Shown here: piece after piece, positions 17,015 to 26,601 of the stretch | How positions within the stretch are numbered: the first letter of the stretch is position 1 | Layout: every line of letters starts with the position of its first letter | Source of the DNA: Diaphorobacter sp. HDW4A | GTDB taxonomy: Bacteria; Pseudomonadota; Gammaproteobacteria; Burkholderiales; Burkholderiaceae_C | Assembly: GCF_011305995.1 (NCBI RefSeq) | Contig: NZ_CP049910.1 | Location: 496,001-560,000 of the forward strand | Reading direction: 5' to 3' | DNA: 64,000 bases | Program-made: the position numbers and the translations under genes | The notes under the pieces: generated by a model | Told to the model about the DNA's origin: nothing | Database searches by the model: none | What the model saw: only the letters and a program-made list of their open reading frames with translations

Positions 17015-19797
17015 GGTTCCCGTTTCGACTTGATCAGCTTCTCCACGAGTTCTTTGGTGTTGTCGAGTGTCGCTTCCACGTCGCTGTAGACCTGCTTTGT
17101 GGACCGTCTTAACAATGACTTCTTGGACTCCAACGTCCCGTCGTCCGTCTTGACGATCTCGGCCTTCCTGTCGAACTCGTTACTTCTTCCGGTGGTGTCT
17201 CCGCGAAGCTGGTCCGCTCGTTGTCGAACTTCCTCTCTGACGGGTGAAGGCGGTTGCGTTCTCTGCGGCAGCGGACGGCTTGGGTCAGCTCCATGGCCAG
17301 CCGTCGCGCGAAGGTGGGCACGGTGCGCTGCGGAGATGTTGGGAGTGAGCGCGGTGTCCCTCAGTTGCTCTTGATGAAGTTCACGCACTTCGCCGAATGA
17401 GGTGGGTAGGCTGCTCCCATCGTGAAGTGTGCGGTTCGGGCGCAGAGATTGCCGAGCCAGTTCCGCCGACATCAAGGCATGGGCCGCAGCGCTGTTGCCA
17501 CCGTAGGTTTGGGCATAGCGCAGGAACATCTCCATGTTGTGCGGATCCTGGGCGATGTCGATGGAAATGGTCTCGCCTTTCTCATGGGCAACCGAGAGGC
17601 GTTCGGCGAAGCTCGTGCGATCAGCAAGAGTAGCGTCTGCGCGCTCGGAGCGCGCTGTCGTCGAGCTGAGCCTTGCCGACATTTCACGGGCTTCTCTGGC
17701 ATCGCTCGACACTGCCTGGATGACGCTGGAGTCTCTGGACACACGGTCGCCAAACTGCTTGAAGGCAACCAACTGTTCGCCTGTCAAGCTACTGAGTGCC
17801 TTCTGCTCTTGGGCAGAAAGACTGGATTGGTAGGTCTTGTCGCCGCTTGCGCGGATCTGACCACCAATGATCTTTCCATCCAGACCCGCATGGGCCGCAG
17901 CGCCGAATGCCAGGCGTGCAACCTGGGCTTGGCTGAGCCCGGTACTTTGCGCCACGGTCTGAACGACCTGATCCATTTTGTTCAACGTGTCGCCGAGTTG
18001 TTCGAAGCTGCTCGATGTTGAGCCTTGGCTGTTGCGCGTCGAGCGTAACTTGCTCAGCCCTCGCGAGAACACTTCCGACAACGCCGCCGACCTCTCGGTA
18101 GTTGCCGTCACGGCTTCGCCGCGTGCGGCATCGACCTGCCGGCCAGCTTGCTGCACATCCTGCTCGGACACCCGCATCGACACGACCCGCGACGCGAACC
18201 CCTGGTTGCGCAACAGGCTGACGGCGGTTCGGCCGGTCAGGGCGTTCGACGAGAAGGTGTCGCCGGAGAGGTCATTCTGCCAACTGCCCATGAAAGCCGA
18301 GGTGCGGTTCGGGGCCAGGCGCATCTGGTCCATCGACACGTTGCCCAGGCTGGTGTTGCCGAGAGCCGCCGACCCTGTCGACGATCCCAGTACCGCTTGC
18401 AGTCCGGAAAGCCCGCCGACCATGGCCGTGCCGAAGTTCTCCATGCGCTTCAATGCTGCCCAGGCGATGACGGGAATGCTGATCGACAAGTAGCCGACCA
18501 CCGCCTCACCGGAGATCGTGCGCGAGTAGATGCTGGACGCGGTCTGCAGCGTGAGCCCCTTCATGCCCGTCCCGAGATCGGCCGCTGCCGCAATGTCGTA
18601 GGCCGCGTAGATCGAGGCCATGTAGTTCAGCACCGCATAAAGGGGAGGCCAGAGCTGAATCCAGATCAGGATCGCCGCGTAGCCTTTGAAGGCCATCAGG
18701 GTCTCCCGCCCGCTGGTCAGCAGGAGCAGGAGAACAAAGAGCGGGAAGAGCGCATAGGTCACTGCTTCGATCACGTTGCGGAACACCGGCAGCGCCTGCT
18801 CGGCCATCTTGCCGGCATTGATCCAGGCAGCGTTCTGCTGAGCGGTTCCCTGGGCACGTCCCACGGCCAGCACCATGGCCGCCGGGTCGTTCACCTTCTG
18901 TCCGACGATCTGGCCGGTATCGGCGATGGCGTTGAGCATCGCATTCTGGCGAATGATGTCCGCCGCAGTGGCGGATGCCGAGGCGATGCTGTTCTTGATG
19001 TAAGCCTGCTGGACCTGACCGGCGATCACGCTGGCGGCGGCAGTACTGGGCAAGGTGGGATTCAGCCGGAAGGCGAGTTGCCCCTGGATGCGGCTGATCT
19101 GGGCCGGGACGCGGCCACTCAGATTCACGTAGGCGTTGGTGCAGGTGTCGACCGTCGTTCCGGTTGCATTGGTGAGCGGCGTGAAGCGCGCTGGATTGGG
19201 GGGCGCCATCAGGGACCAGACATCGTCCGAGGTGGAGAACGTGGCTGGCGAAATCGTTCCGTCGAGAAGATCGTAGGTGGTGCAGTTGTGGATGAAGTTG
19301 ATCAGGTCGGTGCGGAAGTTCGGATCCTGGAACACGACCCCACCGGTTTCTCGGATCAGCCGGTTACCGAACATCAGCCCATTGCGTTCGTAGCTGAGTT
19401 CGCTGGGCAGCGCGCCGGCGCCGGGGATGACCTGGAAGGCGGTCTCGAACAGGCCCGTCAGCGTATGGCCAATGGTGCTGGTGAGGCTGCCGAGCACGGC
19501 CGCCCCGAAGGGCACGTTGTCGACGACCTGAACCGGGGCGCTGCCCGTCTTGTCCACGATGCCGACCGTCACCTTGGGAACGATCAGCAGCGAGAAGACC
19601 AGCACGACGGTGGCGAGCCACTTCCAGCCCTGGAGCTTCTCGGGTGCAAATGCATAGGCGATGAGGGCGGCAATGAAGCCGCAGAAGGCCACTGCGGAAA
19701 CGGCGGACGCATAGTCGCCCGAAGCATGGATAGCGGCTGCTGCATTGAAGACCCCGAACAGGCTGGCCGAGTTCTGGTAGGCGTAAATCTCCCACAT
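17011..19797 (-). CDS. traG: conjugative transfer protein TraG (F type)
   Basis: 928 residues, last gene of the pilus operon. The N-terminal part begins MWEIYAYQNSASLFGVFNA and has membrane segments at about 30-75 and between about 335 and 460. This is the TraG_N arrangement needed for pilus assembly in F. The C-terminal half (about 500-928) is a polar, helical periplasmic region that in F acts in mating-pair stabilisation and is the target of the exclusion protein. It starts 26 nt after the traH stop. F TraG is 938 residues, so the length is normal. Confidence 0.9.
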   Translation of the reverse strand: MWEIYAYQNSASLFGVFNAAAAIHASGDYASAVSAVAFCGFIAALIAYAFAPEKLQGWKWLATVVLVFSLLIVPKVTVGIVDKTGSAPVQVVDNVPFGAAVLGSLTSTIGHTLTGLFETAFQVIPGAGALPSELSYERNGLMFGNRLIRETGGVVFQDPNFRTDLINFIHNCTTYDLLDGTISPATFSTSDDVWSLMAPPNPARFTPLTNATGTTVDTCTNAYVNLSGRVPAQISRIQGQLAFRLNPTLPSTAAASVIAGQVQQAYIKNSIASASATAADIIRQNAMLNAIADTGQIVGQKVNDPAAMVLAVGRAQGTAQQNAAWINAGKMAEQALPVFRNVIEAVTYALFPLFVLLLLLTSGRETLMAFKGYAAILIWIQLWPPLYAVLNYMASIYAAYDIAAAADLGTGMKGLTLQTASSIYSRTISGEAVVGYLSISIPVIAWAALKRMENFGTAMVGGLSGLQAVLGSSTGSAALGNTSLGNVSMDQMRLAPNRTSAFMGSWQNDLSGDTFSSNALTGRTAVSLLRNQGFASRVVSMRVSEQDVQQAGRQVDAARGEAVTATTERSAALSEVFSRGLSKLRSTRNSQGSTSSSFEQLGDTLNKMDQVVQTVAQSTGLSQAQVARLAFGAAAHAGLDGKIIGGQIRASGDKTYQSSLSAQEQKALSSLTGEQLVAFKQFGDRVSRDSSVIQAVSSDAREAREMSARLSSTTARSERADATLADRTSFAERLSVAHEKGETISIDIAQDPHNMEMFLRYAQTYGGNSAAAHALMSAELARQSLRPNRTLHDGSSLPTSFGEVRELHQEQLRDTALTPNISAAHRAHLRATAGHGADPSRPLPQRTQPPSPVREEVRQRADQLRGDTTGRSNEFDRKAEIVKTDDGTLESKKSLLRRSTKQVYSDVEATLDNTKELVEKLIKSKREP

Positions 19798-19823
19798 GGC
19801 TGTTCTCCCCGATCAACCGAGAC

Positions 19824-21272
19824 TCAGCGCGCCATGAAGGCAGCTTGCTGCCCGAGCATGTCCATGACGTGCTGGGGCATGCTGGAGCGCAGTTGGCGTT
19901 CCAGCTCTTCCAGATGGCCGGAGACGGCCCGCACGGAGCCGACCTTCTGGTAGAGGGTGTTCTTTTCCTGGGCGATCTGGGAAAGCATGGTCAGCGCCCG
20001 TTGGCGAATGTCGCGTGCTTGCTCGCGCTGGGTCTGCTGCAGCGTGTAGTCCTTGTCGAGGGCGGCCAGGCCCAAGCGCAGATTGCGCTCCAGGAACACG
20101 TAGGCGTAGTCCGCGGCGATCAGGTCGCGGTACTGCCCGATCAAGCTGTCGGCCAGGCCCGAGCCGGGGATGCTCGTGCCGATCGAGAGCATCTTGTAGA
20201 CCGGCTCCGTGGTCTGGTTGACGAAGCCGACCTCGGCCGAGTTGTTCGGGATCGCGGTGCGGGTAGCGATCTTCTCGGCGATCGAGCGCATCAGCGCTTC
20301 GACCTTCGCGGTGAAAGGTGTGTGGTTGTAGCCCGTGTTCACGGTCACCACGTCGCACGAGGAGTAGTCGTTGCAACGCAGCAGGTGCTGGACGACATCG
20401 CTGCCGCTGCCCGCTGCCTGGCCGTAGAGCAACTGGCTGATCGAGGTCAGCGTGGGCGCGATGGTCTCGGGATCGCGCCCCGACTCTTCGGGGTAGTAGA
20501 TCACTGTGCCGACGATGCTCATGATCAGCTCGCGCTCGTTGTCGTCGAGGTAGGTTCCCGTCTTCTGCAAAGCCTTCCAGGTGAGGTTGCCAACGAACGG
20601 TGCCTTGTTGCGGATGTTGGCGTCGCCGGAGCTGCGCGCGGAAGCCAGGATGCTGGGCCGGTCGCTGGCGCAGCGGCGCCGCGCTGCGTCGCGGTCGCTT
20701 TCCATGCCCAGATCGACCGCCAGATCGGCGCAGGCCTCCTGCGAGCTGTAGCCCACGGATTCGGCCGCGGTGCTGACGATGGCCTTGGCGGTTTCGCAGG
20801 AGTTGATGCGGGCGTTGTTGATCCAGGTCTCCAAGCCCTTGGCCCACTTGGTGAGGCCCCCCAGCAAGGGCGACACGGCTTCGAGCGCCAGCTGGAACGC
20901 GATCCCGGGCAACGCAGCCGTGATGTTCCTGAGCATGTTCTTGAACTCTTCAGCCGAGATGTGGCTGAAGCTGCCCCCGAAGACGTCGATCCCGCCGCAG
21001 CCAGCCTTCGCACTGGGGAACTGGATCGCCGCGAGCTGGTAGACCTTGTTGGGCGAGCGCATCATGAAATTGCCGCCCGTGTAGGTGTTGTAGGCCTGTC
21101 CCCTGAAGGCGCCGGGCGCGGTGTAGTTGCCGATGGCCCCCAGGTTGTTGAACATGTTGTTGACCTCGGCGTTGAGATCGCCGGCGCGCAGCGTCGGTGA
21201 GGTCGCTACCAGGCTGGCGGCGACGGAAGCCGCCAGCACACGGCGCAGTGGGGTGGTTGTGCTCATGCTCAT
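19824..21272 (-). CDS. traH: conjugative pilus assembly protein TraH
   Basis: 482 residues with a signal peptide (about 1-30), then DLNAEVNNMFNNLGAIGN, which is typical of the TraH N-terminus. GCGGIDVFGGSFSHIS follows near residue 90, and the C-terminus is a helical region with coiled-coil character (about 400-470). In F, TraH is a periplasmic/outer-membrane-associated protein of the pilus assembly complex with TraF, TraW, TraU, TrbB and TrbI. Length is close to F TraH (458). Nine bases separate it from traF. Confidence 0.92.
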   Translation of the reverse strand: MSMSTTTPLRRVLAASVAASLVATSPTLRAGDLNAEVNNMFNNLGAIGNYTAPGAFRGQAYNTYTGGNFMMRSPNKVYQLAAIQFPSAKAGCGGIDVFGGSFSHISAEEFKNMLRNITAALPGIAFQLALEAVSPLLGGLTKWAKGLETWINNARINSCETAKAIVSTAAESVGYSSQEACADLAVDLGMESDRDAARRRCASDRPSILASARSSGDANIRNKAPFVGNLTWKALQKTGTYLDDNERELIMSIVGTVIYYPEESGRDPETIAPTLTSISQLLYGQAAGSGSDVVQHLLRCNDYSSCDVVTVNTGYNHTPFTAKVEALMRSIAEKIATRTAIPNNSAEVGFVNQTTEPVYKMLSIGTSIPGSGLADSLIGQYRDLIAADYAYVFLERNLRLGLAALDKDYTLQQTQREQARDIRQRALTMLSQIAQEKNTLYQKVGSVRAVSGHLEELERQLRSSMPQHVMDMLGQQAAFMAR

Positions 21273-21281
21273 GGAGTTCTC

Positions 21282-22139
21282 CTATGGCAGCGCCAGGCGG
21301 CGCGTCGCGCTGGGCAACATCGCCACGCCTTCCGGGCTGCTGACGATGGCAATGCGCTCAAGCAACTGGGCCTCGGAAAGAATCCCGAAGCCGATGGGCG
21401 TGATCTGGCCGCTGAAGGGCTGAGCGAGAAAGACGGCGGGCACCTGCGACACCTGCAGGGCGGTCGCGATTCCGTTGTCGCGGCGGGCCGATGGGAAGCC
21501 CGGCATGGGGCCGCCGTCGATGCTGATGGCGACGACCTGGATGCCGTGTCGGCCCTGGAAGGCTTCCAGCACGGGGGCGAAGGCGTGGCAGTACGGGCAG
21601 TCGGAGCGGTAGAAGAAGAACAGGACGTGGTCCTTGCCCAACTGGGCCACCGTGCGCGAGCGGTCGGTGCGCTGCGTCTCCTCGAAGACCTCCAATGCTT
21701 TCGCGTTGACCGGGCGGCCTTGCAGCGTCGGGTCGAGTTCCGGGGTGGCCCAGGCCACGCGACGCGCCACGTCGGCGAAGGTGGACGCCTGGTTCACCAC
21801 CTTCGCTTCGAGTTCCATGTAGCGCCGAACGTTGGCTTCGGTCGGCCGCATGATCGCGACGTTGCGGTATTCCTCCAACGTCTTCTGCAGGCGTTCGAAG
21901 TCTTCAAGTTCCGGGGCGCGGGCCGCCTTTGCCTTTTCCGCGGGTTGCGGTGGCGCAGCGGAGGCAGCCGGTGCCGGGGGCGTGGCCGGCTTCTCGTCGG
22001 GTGAGGGATCCTCATAGAAATGCCAGCCTCGCCAGGCGTCGCGCCAATAGGTCGCGCTACCGTCATGAGCCGAGGAGACGGCCAGAACTGTCGACATGCC
22101 GAATGCGAGGAGCAGGCGAAGCAGGGTGCGGCGTTGCAT
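21282..22139 (-). CDS. traF: thioredoxin-like conjugation protein TraF (F type)
   Basis: 285 residues from ATG 22139. A signal peptide is followed by the short YWRDAWRGWHFYEDP motif characteristic of TraF. The thioredoxin-like domain lies at about 155-280 and contains FFYRSDCPYCHAF. The CPYC pair suggests real thiol-disulfide activity; F TraF itself lacks these cysteines, while related TrbB and many TraF homologues have them. It probably assists folding of the cysteine-rich TraN and TraU or TraH in the periplasm. Confidence 0.9.
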   Translation of the reverse strand: MQRRTLLRLLLAFGMSTVLAVSSAHDGSATYWRDAWRGWHFYEDPSPDEKPATPPAPAASAAPPQPAEKAKAARAPELEDFERLQKTLEEYRNVAIMRPTEANVRRYMELEAKVVNQASTFADVARRVAWATPELDPTLQGRPVNAKALEVFEETQRTDRSRTVAQLGKDHVLFFFYRSDCPYCHAFAPVLEAFQGRHGIQVVAISIDGGPMPGFPSARRDNGIATALQVSQVPAVFLAQPFSGQITPIGFGILSEAQLLERIAIVSSPEGVAMLPSATRRLALP

Positions 22140-22147
22140 GGCGGCTC

Positions 22148-22525
22148 CTATTGCAGCGAGCGGGGCGGCAAGCCGTCCAGGCAGTAGTTGATGCCGACGT
22201 CCACCGTCTGGCGGCGCGGCGCGGCGGCGCCGGGAAGCAGCACGCCGTCCTGCCAGAAGCTCACCTTCAAGCGTGCGCAGCCAGGCTGGGCGTACCGCCG
22301 TTCGGTCGACACGTCGATGTAGATCGGTGAGGTCGCCTTGAAGCGCTGCGTGATCGCGTCGGCGATCTCGCCGGTGAGCACGCCGTAGGCCTTGCCGTCT
22401 GTTGCGCGCAGCGCGGCGAACATCACCGGGCGGGCGTCGGGGGCCGGTGTGCGGACCGGCGCGTCGGCATGAACGAGAAGCGGCAGGCACAGCGCGCCGA
22501 GCGCCAGGAAGGTGGAGGTTTTCAT
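22148..22525 (-). CDS. small secreted protein of unknown function in the transfer operon
   Basis: 125 residues with a signal peptide ending near LLVHA (residue 20). It contains only two cysteines (in GCARL and INYCLDG), possibly a disulfide pair. It overlaps the traN stop by 4 nt (ATGA) and lies 8 nt ahead of traF, so it is clearly part of the pilus operon and is translationally coupled to traN. I do not recognise a family. Location suggests an accessory periplasmic component of the secretion channel or mating-pair machinery. Confidence 0.65.
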   Translation of the reverse strand: MKTSTFLALGALCLPLLVHADAPVRTPAPDARPVMFAALRATDGKAYGVLTGEIADAITQRFKATSPIYIDVSTERRYAQPGCARLKVSFWQDGVLLPGAAAPRRQTVDVGINYCLDGLPPRSLQ

Positions 22526-24837
22526 TGGCAGCGCCCCTGTCCGTAGTAGCAGTTGGTGGATCGGGTGGCGTTGCCCGACTGGAGCGCGCCCACGTTGGGA
22601 AGGGTGGGCACGATGGAGGCGTAGAACTCGGTGAGGTCCATCGCCGAAAAGTCGAGGGCCTGCAGCTGGTCAATCGTGAAGCCCGAGCAGTCCGGGTTCT
22701 CCCCACTGCCCCAGCCCTTGCCGATCTGCATGCGTCCCTGCTCGTTGACGATTCGCGCGAGCACGCTGTTGAAGCAGCACTTGCCCGTCGTGTGCTCGAT
22801 GCACGAGACGCAGCTCCCGAAAATGCGGATGCACGAGGAGCAATAGGTGCCCACGGTGTGGCACAGCCGTGCGCCTTCCTGCATGGCGATGCGGCCCTCG
22901 CTTTCGTTGCAGGACATCATCGACATCACGATGTAGATGACCACGGCGATGGCGAGCGACCACGGATCGAAGGCGACCACCAGGCTGTCTCCGGCGTAAA
23001 GCACCGAAGAGCCCGCAGGCAGCGCCGCGCCATTCACGGCGAAGGTGACGCCGTAGGTCGTGAACGTGCCGGAGAAGCCACCGCTCATCAGCAGTGCCTG
23101 CATACCCTGGTAAAGGAACTGGCGGTTCTCCGAGTTCATGAGCACGTCGAAGACCAGGCGCGAGCCGACGCCGAACATGCTTTGGTTGCTCATGCCGGAG
23201 CCGGCGGAATCGGACTGGCAGCAGTTCTTCAGCAGGCGGTCGCGGCACGAGCCGGCCTCGCCGGAGAAGACGCGCAGGTTGTCGGGGTCGAGATAGACGC
23301 CCGCCTCGCGCGCCGCTTCCATGAACGACATGGAACGCGCGAAATCCGCGTCGTTGGTGTAGGTCGTGTTGAAGCAGGAGCTGCCCAGGCAGAACACGTT
23401 CGCAGGGCAGTTCGACACCGAGGTCGTGGTCTGCGCCGGGGCCGGGCAGGTGTAGGTGTCCTGGTAGACCTCGCAGGCGCCGGTCTCGGCGTTGGTCTGC
23501 TTGCAGGTGCTCGCGGCCGGCGTGCACCCGCTGCTGGCGAGCGCCGCGCATTCGTTCGTTTCCGCGCCCGAGCTGCAGCTCAGCGTGCGCTCGTAGGACC
23601 AGCAGGCGCGCGTCACGGTGCGGCCGTCGATGATCTTGCTGCCCGGGCCATCGACACAGCGATCGGCCGTGGCGACGCTGCAGCGGCCGCCGGCCGGCAG
23701 GGTGGCGCTGCGATCCACCCAGGTGTCCGTCTCATGCTGATCCATGGTCGGCTGACGGAAGGACAGAGGCAGCGTCCATCCCGCGGCGCCGGTCAGCGTG
23801 GCCGATCCTCCCGGCATCGCGCAGCGCATGCCGACGTCGAGGTAGACCGCCGAGCCGCCGGCCGTGCAGCCGTTGTCCGGATCCGGCTGGCTGATGACGA
23901 AGCACTCGTCGGCGCCGCCCAGTGTGCCGCCCCCATCGCCGAGCGACAAGGTGTTCCCCGGCACGCTGCCGGCGGGGCACGCATAGACGGGCGTGCCGTA
24001 CTGGAAGGTGTAGGCGCAGTTGCCGTCGATGCACCCGGAGCCAGGCATCATCACGACCTGGAAGGGGCTCCAGCAGTAGCCCTGCCAGTGCGGCGACAGG
24101 TTCGTGACGAACGCGGCCTGCGATGAGGGCGTGGTTGGCAGGTCGAGCACCTGCCAGCCAATGCATGCGCCCTGGCCGCCCGCGGCGTAGAAGCGGAAGT
24201 GCTGCAGGCCATCGGCGCGGATGCGGCACTGCGCTTCGGCCACCATGTAGTCGGCGCCGTTGCGATTGGCCTGTGCATGCGCGAACCAGGCGCCATCGCT
24301 GCAGCTCGGTGTCAGTTCGACCTCGACCGTCAGATCGCGGCGGGTCGAGTAGTTGCCGATGCCGGTGTAGCGCTGGCAGATCTTGGAGGTGGTGCCCGCC
24401 AGCGTCGTGAGATCCGAGGTCGTGCACCCGGAGTAGTAGCTGGCGAGGCTGCCCAGCACGCTGTTGGGATTGGCGGCGATGCTCCGTGCGGCGGCCACCG
24501 AAGGGTCGTAGGCCGAGACCGGCGTCCTCGGCGTGTTCGCAGAGGTCATGGCGCCGGTTTGCGCCTGGCAACTGGGGTCGTTGGGCGTGGCGGCGCACGC
24601 TGCCAGGCGGCTGTTCGCTGCACCGGAGAGGCTGGGCTGGCCGTAGTAGGCGGACTCAGGCGGCGTGGTCGTGTAGCCGGGCACGACGCTGGTGGCGCTG
24701 GTCGAATTGACTGAGGGGCGCGCGGCGGCGTTGGCGGCCTGGCCGGCTGCAGTGCCTTCTGCACTGGACTGGGCGAGCGCGGAGGTCTGCGTCGAGACGA
24801 AGCAGAACAGGGTGAACCAGATGATGAGGCGGCGCAT
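22522..24837 (-). CDS. traN: mating-pair stabilisation protein TraN
   Basis: 771 residues from ATG 24837 with GGGAGGATTGCC upstream. A signal peptide (1-23) is followed by a Ser/Ala/Thr-rich region and a very cysteine-rich body with dozens of Cys, including CCQSD, CYCWS-like and CSSCIRIFGSCVSCIEH clusters. The segment NQFLYQG-like MNSENRQFLYQGMQ and the C-terminal GKCCFNSVLARIVNEQGR are typical of TraN. F TraN (602) is an outer-membrane adhesin that selects recipients. The family is variable in the middle, which fits the longer size here. The CPYC proteins of this operon are probably its folding factors. Confidence 0.9.
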   Translation of the reverse strand: MRRLIIWFTLFCFVSTQTSALAQSSAEGTAAGQAANAAARPSVNSTSATSVVPGYTTTPPESAYYGQPSLSGAANSRLAACAATPNDPSCQAQTGAMTSANTPRTPVSAYDPSVAAARSIAANPNSVLGSLASYYSGCTTSDLTTLAGTTSKICQRYTGIGNYSTRRDLTVEVELTPSCSDGAWFAHAQANRNGADYMVAEAQCRIRADGLQHFRFYAAGGQGACIGWQVLDLPTTPSSQAAFVTNLSPHWQGYCWSPFQVVMMPGSGCIDGNCAYTFQYGTPVYACPAGSVPGNTLSLGDGGGTLGGADECFVISQPDPDNGCTAGGSAVYLDVGMRCAMPGGSATLTGAAGWTLPLSFRQPTMDQHETDTWVDRSATLPAGGRCSVATADRCVDGPGSKIIDGRTVTRACWSYERTLSCSSGAETNECAALASSGCTPAASTCKQTNAETGACEVYQDTYTCPAPAQTTTSVSNCPANVFCLGSSCFNTTYTNDADFARSMSFMEAAREAGVYLDPDNLRVFSGEAGSCRDRLLKNCCQSDSAGSGMSNQSMFGVGSRLVFDVLMNSENRQFLYQGMQALLMSGGFSGTFTTYGVTFAVNGAALPAGSSVLYAGDSLVVAFDPWSLAIAVVIYIVMSMMSCNESEGRIAMQEGARLCHTVGTYCSSCIRIFGSCVSCIEHTTGKCCFNSVLARIVNEQGRMQIGKGWGSGENPDCSGFTIDQLQALDFSAMDLTEFYASIVPTLPNVGALQSGNATRSTNCYYGQGRCQ

Positions 24838-24848
24838 GGCAATCCTCC

Positions 24849-25583
24849 CTATCGCTTCAGGCGGGCGAGAAACACGCCGGCCTCGCGTTGGAAGGCCGGC
24901 GCCGCGCGACGCATGTGTTCGAGCGCGTAGTCCAGGGTCACGTCGCCCGCCGTGCTGACGAAGTCGGTCGGCGGCGGGCAGGTGCCGCTGGCGCAGGCCT
25001 GTGGCTGTTCGCCGTTGCGGGCGAGGACGAAGGCAGGCACGCGCTTGATCGCGTAGCGGTCGAAGGCCTGCGGATCGATCTGGACCGAGACCTGCCGGGG
25101 GCCGATGAGCTTTTGCACCCTGGCCACCGTGTCGCGTAGCGAGCCGCCAGCCAGACCGCGCAGGACGATGGCGGCGCGGGCCTGCGCTGCTTGATCGACG
25201 AGGCGTGTCAGCGTCGCTTCGGGCATGCCCAGGCTGGCGAAGACGAGCAGACCGGGGCCTGAGCCGATCCCTTCGGCCGGTGGCGGGTCCGCGGCGTAGC
25301 CGCCCGCGATCGCCGACAGATCGGGCAGCGCTTGCGTCAGCGGCTTGGACAAGGCGTCGATGCGTGGCGCGGCGTTCGGCGTCGGAAGCGGCGGCAGAGT
25401 CGCGTGTTGCCGCTGTGCGCGGCGGACGTCTTCCTCGGTGACGGTGGGCGTGTCGCGGCGTGCGCGTTCGATGTCCGCTTCGGTGACCGTCGGTGTGGGC
25501 TGGGCCTTTGCGGCCGCGACCCACACGAACGCCGCCAGAAGTGCGGCCATGGGGGTGCCCAATCCGGAAAGCCGGCGGACCAT
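24849..25583 (-). CDS. trbC: conjugative pilus assembly protein TrbC (F type)
   Basis: 244 residues with a signal peptide (about 1-27). The F-type TrbC domain lies in the C-terminal two-thirds: LLVFASLGMPEATLTRLVDQ, then ARAAIVLRGLAGGSLRDTV near residue 145, and VPAFVLAR. TrbC cooperates with TraW in the periplasm during pilus assembly. The N-terminus holds a near-repeat (PTVTEADIERAR / PTVTEEDVRRAQ). It lies between traU (8 nt upstream) and traN. Confidence 0.85.
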   Translation of the reverse strand: MVRRLSGLGTPMAALLAAFVWVAAAKAQPTPTVTEADIERARRDTPTVTEEDVRRAQRQHATLPPLPTPNAAPRIDALSKPLTQALPDLSAIAGGYAADPPPAEGIGSGPGLLVFASLGMPEATLTRLVDQAAQARAAIVLRGLAGGSLRDTVARVQKLIGPRQVSVQIDPQAFDRYAIKRVPAFVLARNGEQPQACASGTCPPPTDFVSTAGDVTLDYALEHMRRAAPAFQREAGVFLARLKR

Positions 25584-25590
25584 GAGAAGT

Positions 25591-26601
25591 TCAGTAGCCC
25601 ACACAGCAGTTCCTTTTGCGAAACAGCATGAAAGCGAAGTCTTCGCCGCGAACCGGGTATTCCTTGCCCGCTCCCCAAGTGATCGTGGTGCGCCCGAAGG
25701 GCTGGCAGCAGCGGCCGCCTTCCTTGTCCGTGTTCGGGATCGGGTAGGTGAGCTGGGTCTTGTAGGCGGTCTTGTCCATGACCGGCAGGAAGTAGGGACC
25801 GCACAGCCCAGGCGTGCCATGCCAGCCCCAGGCGATCAGCTCGCGGTGCATCTTGGCGGTCAGGCGCTGGGCCAGCAGCGCGGCGGTGCGCACGCCACCC
25901 AGGTGGTAGGGCACATGGCCATCCAGCGGATAGATGCCCCCTTGGCATCCGGCGCACCAGAACATCTCGCGGATGCCGAAACCCACGGTGGCCGCCACGC
26001 AGTCTGCAGCGCAGGCCGCCACGGCAACCGGATTGGCGAACAACACGGCGTCCGGGTTGAGGATCAGCGTGAGTTCATCGTCCGCCCAGAGCGGATCGAC
26101 CTCGGTCATGTAGGCGAGATCGAAGGAGCCTTTCTCCAGGCAGGGGAAGTCGGTGACGACCTCCAGCCAGTACATCACCGGGTTGATGTAGAAGTGCGCC
26201 TGGTAGAAGCTGCCGCCGTCGCCATCGCCTTCGGGGCGTGTGAAGCGAGCGGCTTCGGGTGCAGGCAATCCCGGGTCGAGGTCGACGCCGCCGAGAGAGA
26301 CCAGGCAGAAAGGCTTCCTGACCGCTTCGACGTGCCGCGCCGGCTCCCAGAATCCGATCGACAAACCGATGGTCGGATTGACGCCGCAACTGCACAGCGG
26401 GCTCGAAGGATTGGGAATGTCCTCCTGGCTGCCGATGTTGCCGAGCGTCACGCTGCCGATGGACAGGGGCAGGATGCACGACCAGCAGATGTCCGTGATG
26501 GGGTTCGGAAAGCGGCCGACGCAGGTGGCCGCGCCGGCGGCCTGGGTCGGCAGCGCGGCGAGTGCCCCAAGGAGCGCGAGAAGAAGGCGAAGCCACGTCA
26601 T
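25591..26601 (-). CDS. traU: conjugal DNA transfer protein TraU
   Basis: 336 residues with a signal peptide (about 1-22). Family signatures are clear: CVGRFPNPITDICWSCILP at residues 27-45, CSCGVNPTIGLSIGFWEP, FYINPVMYWLEV, and a cysteine-rich stretch GFGIREMFWCAGCQGGIYP. The C-terminal region RCCQPFGRTTITWGAGKE is also typical. TraU is periplasmic and in F matters more for DNA transfer than for pilus formation. It overlaps the traW stop by 4 nt. F TraU is 330 residues, so the length is normal. Confidence 0.94.
   Translation of the reverse strand: MTWLRLLLALLGALAALPTQAAGAATCVGRFPNPITDICWSCILPLSIGSVTLGNIGSQEDIPNPSSPLCSCGVNPTIGLSIGFWEPARHVEAVRKPFCLVSLGGVDLDPGLPAPEAARFTRPEGDGDGGSFYQAHFYINPVMYWLEVVTDFPCLEKGSFDLAYMTEVDPLWADDELTLILNPDAVLFANPVAVAACAADCVAATVGFGIREMFWCAGCQGGIYPLDGHVPYHLGGVRTAALLAQRLTAKMHRELIAWGWHGTPGLCGPYFLPVMDKTAYKTQLTYPIPNTDKEGGRCCQPFGRTTITWGAGKEYPVRGEDFAFMLFRKRNCCVGY

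Noticed and set aside
22402..25820. Long frames in other phases across traN and trbC
   Set aside because: The true frames have signal peptides, family motifs and 4-nt coupling; the alternatives are Arg/Pro-rich noise.
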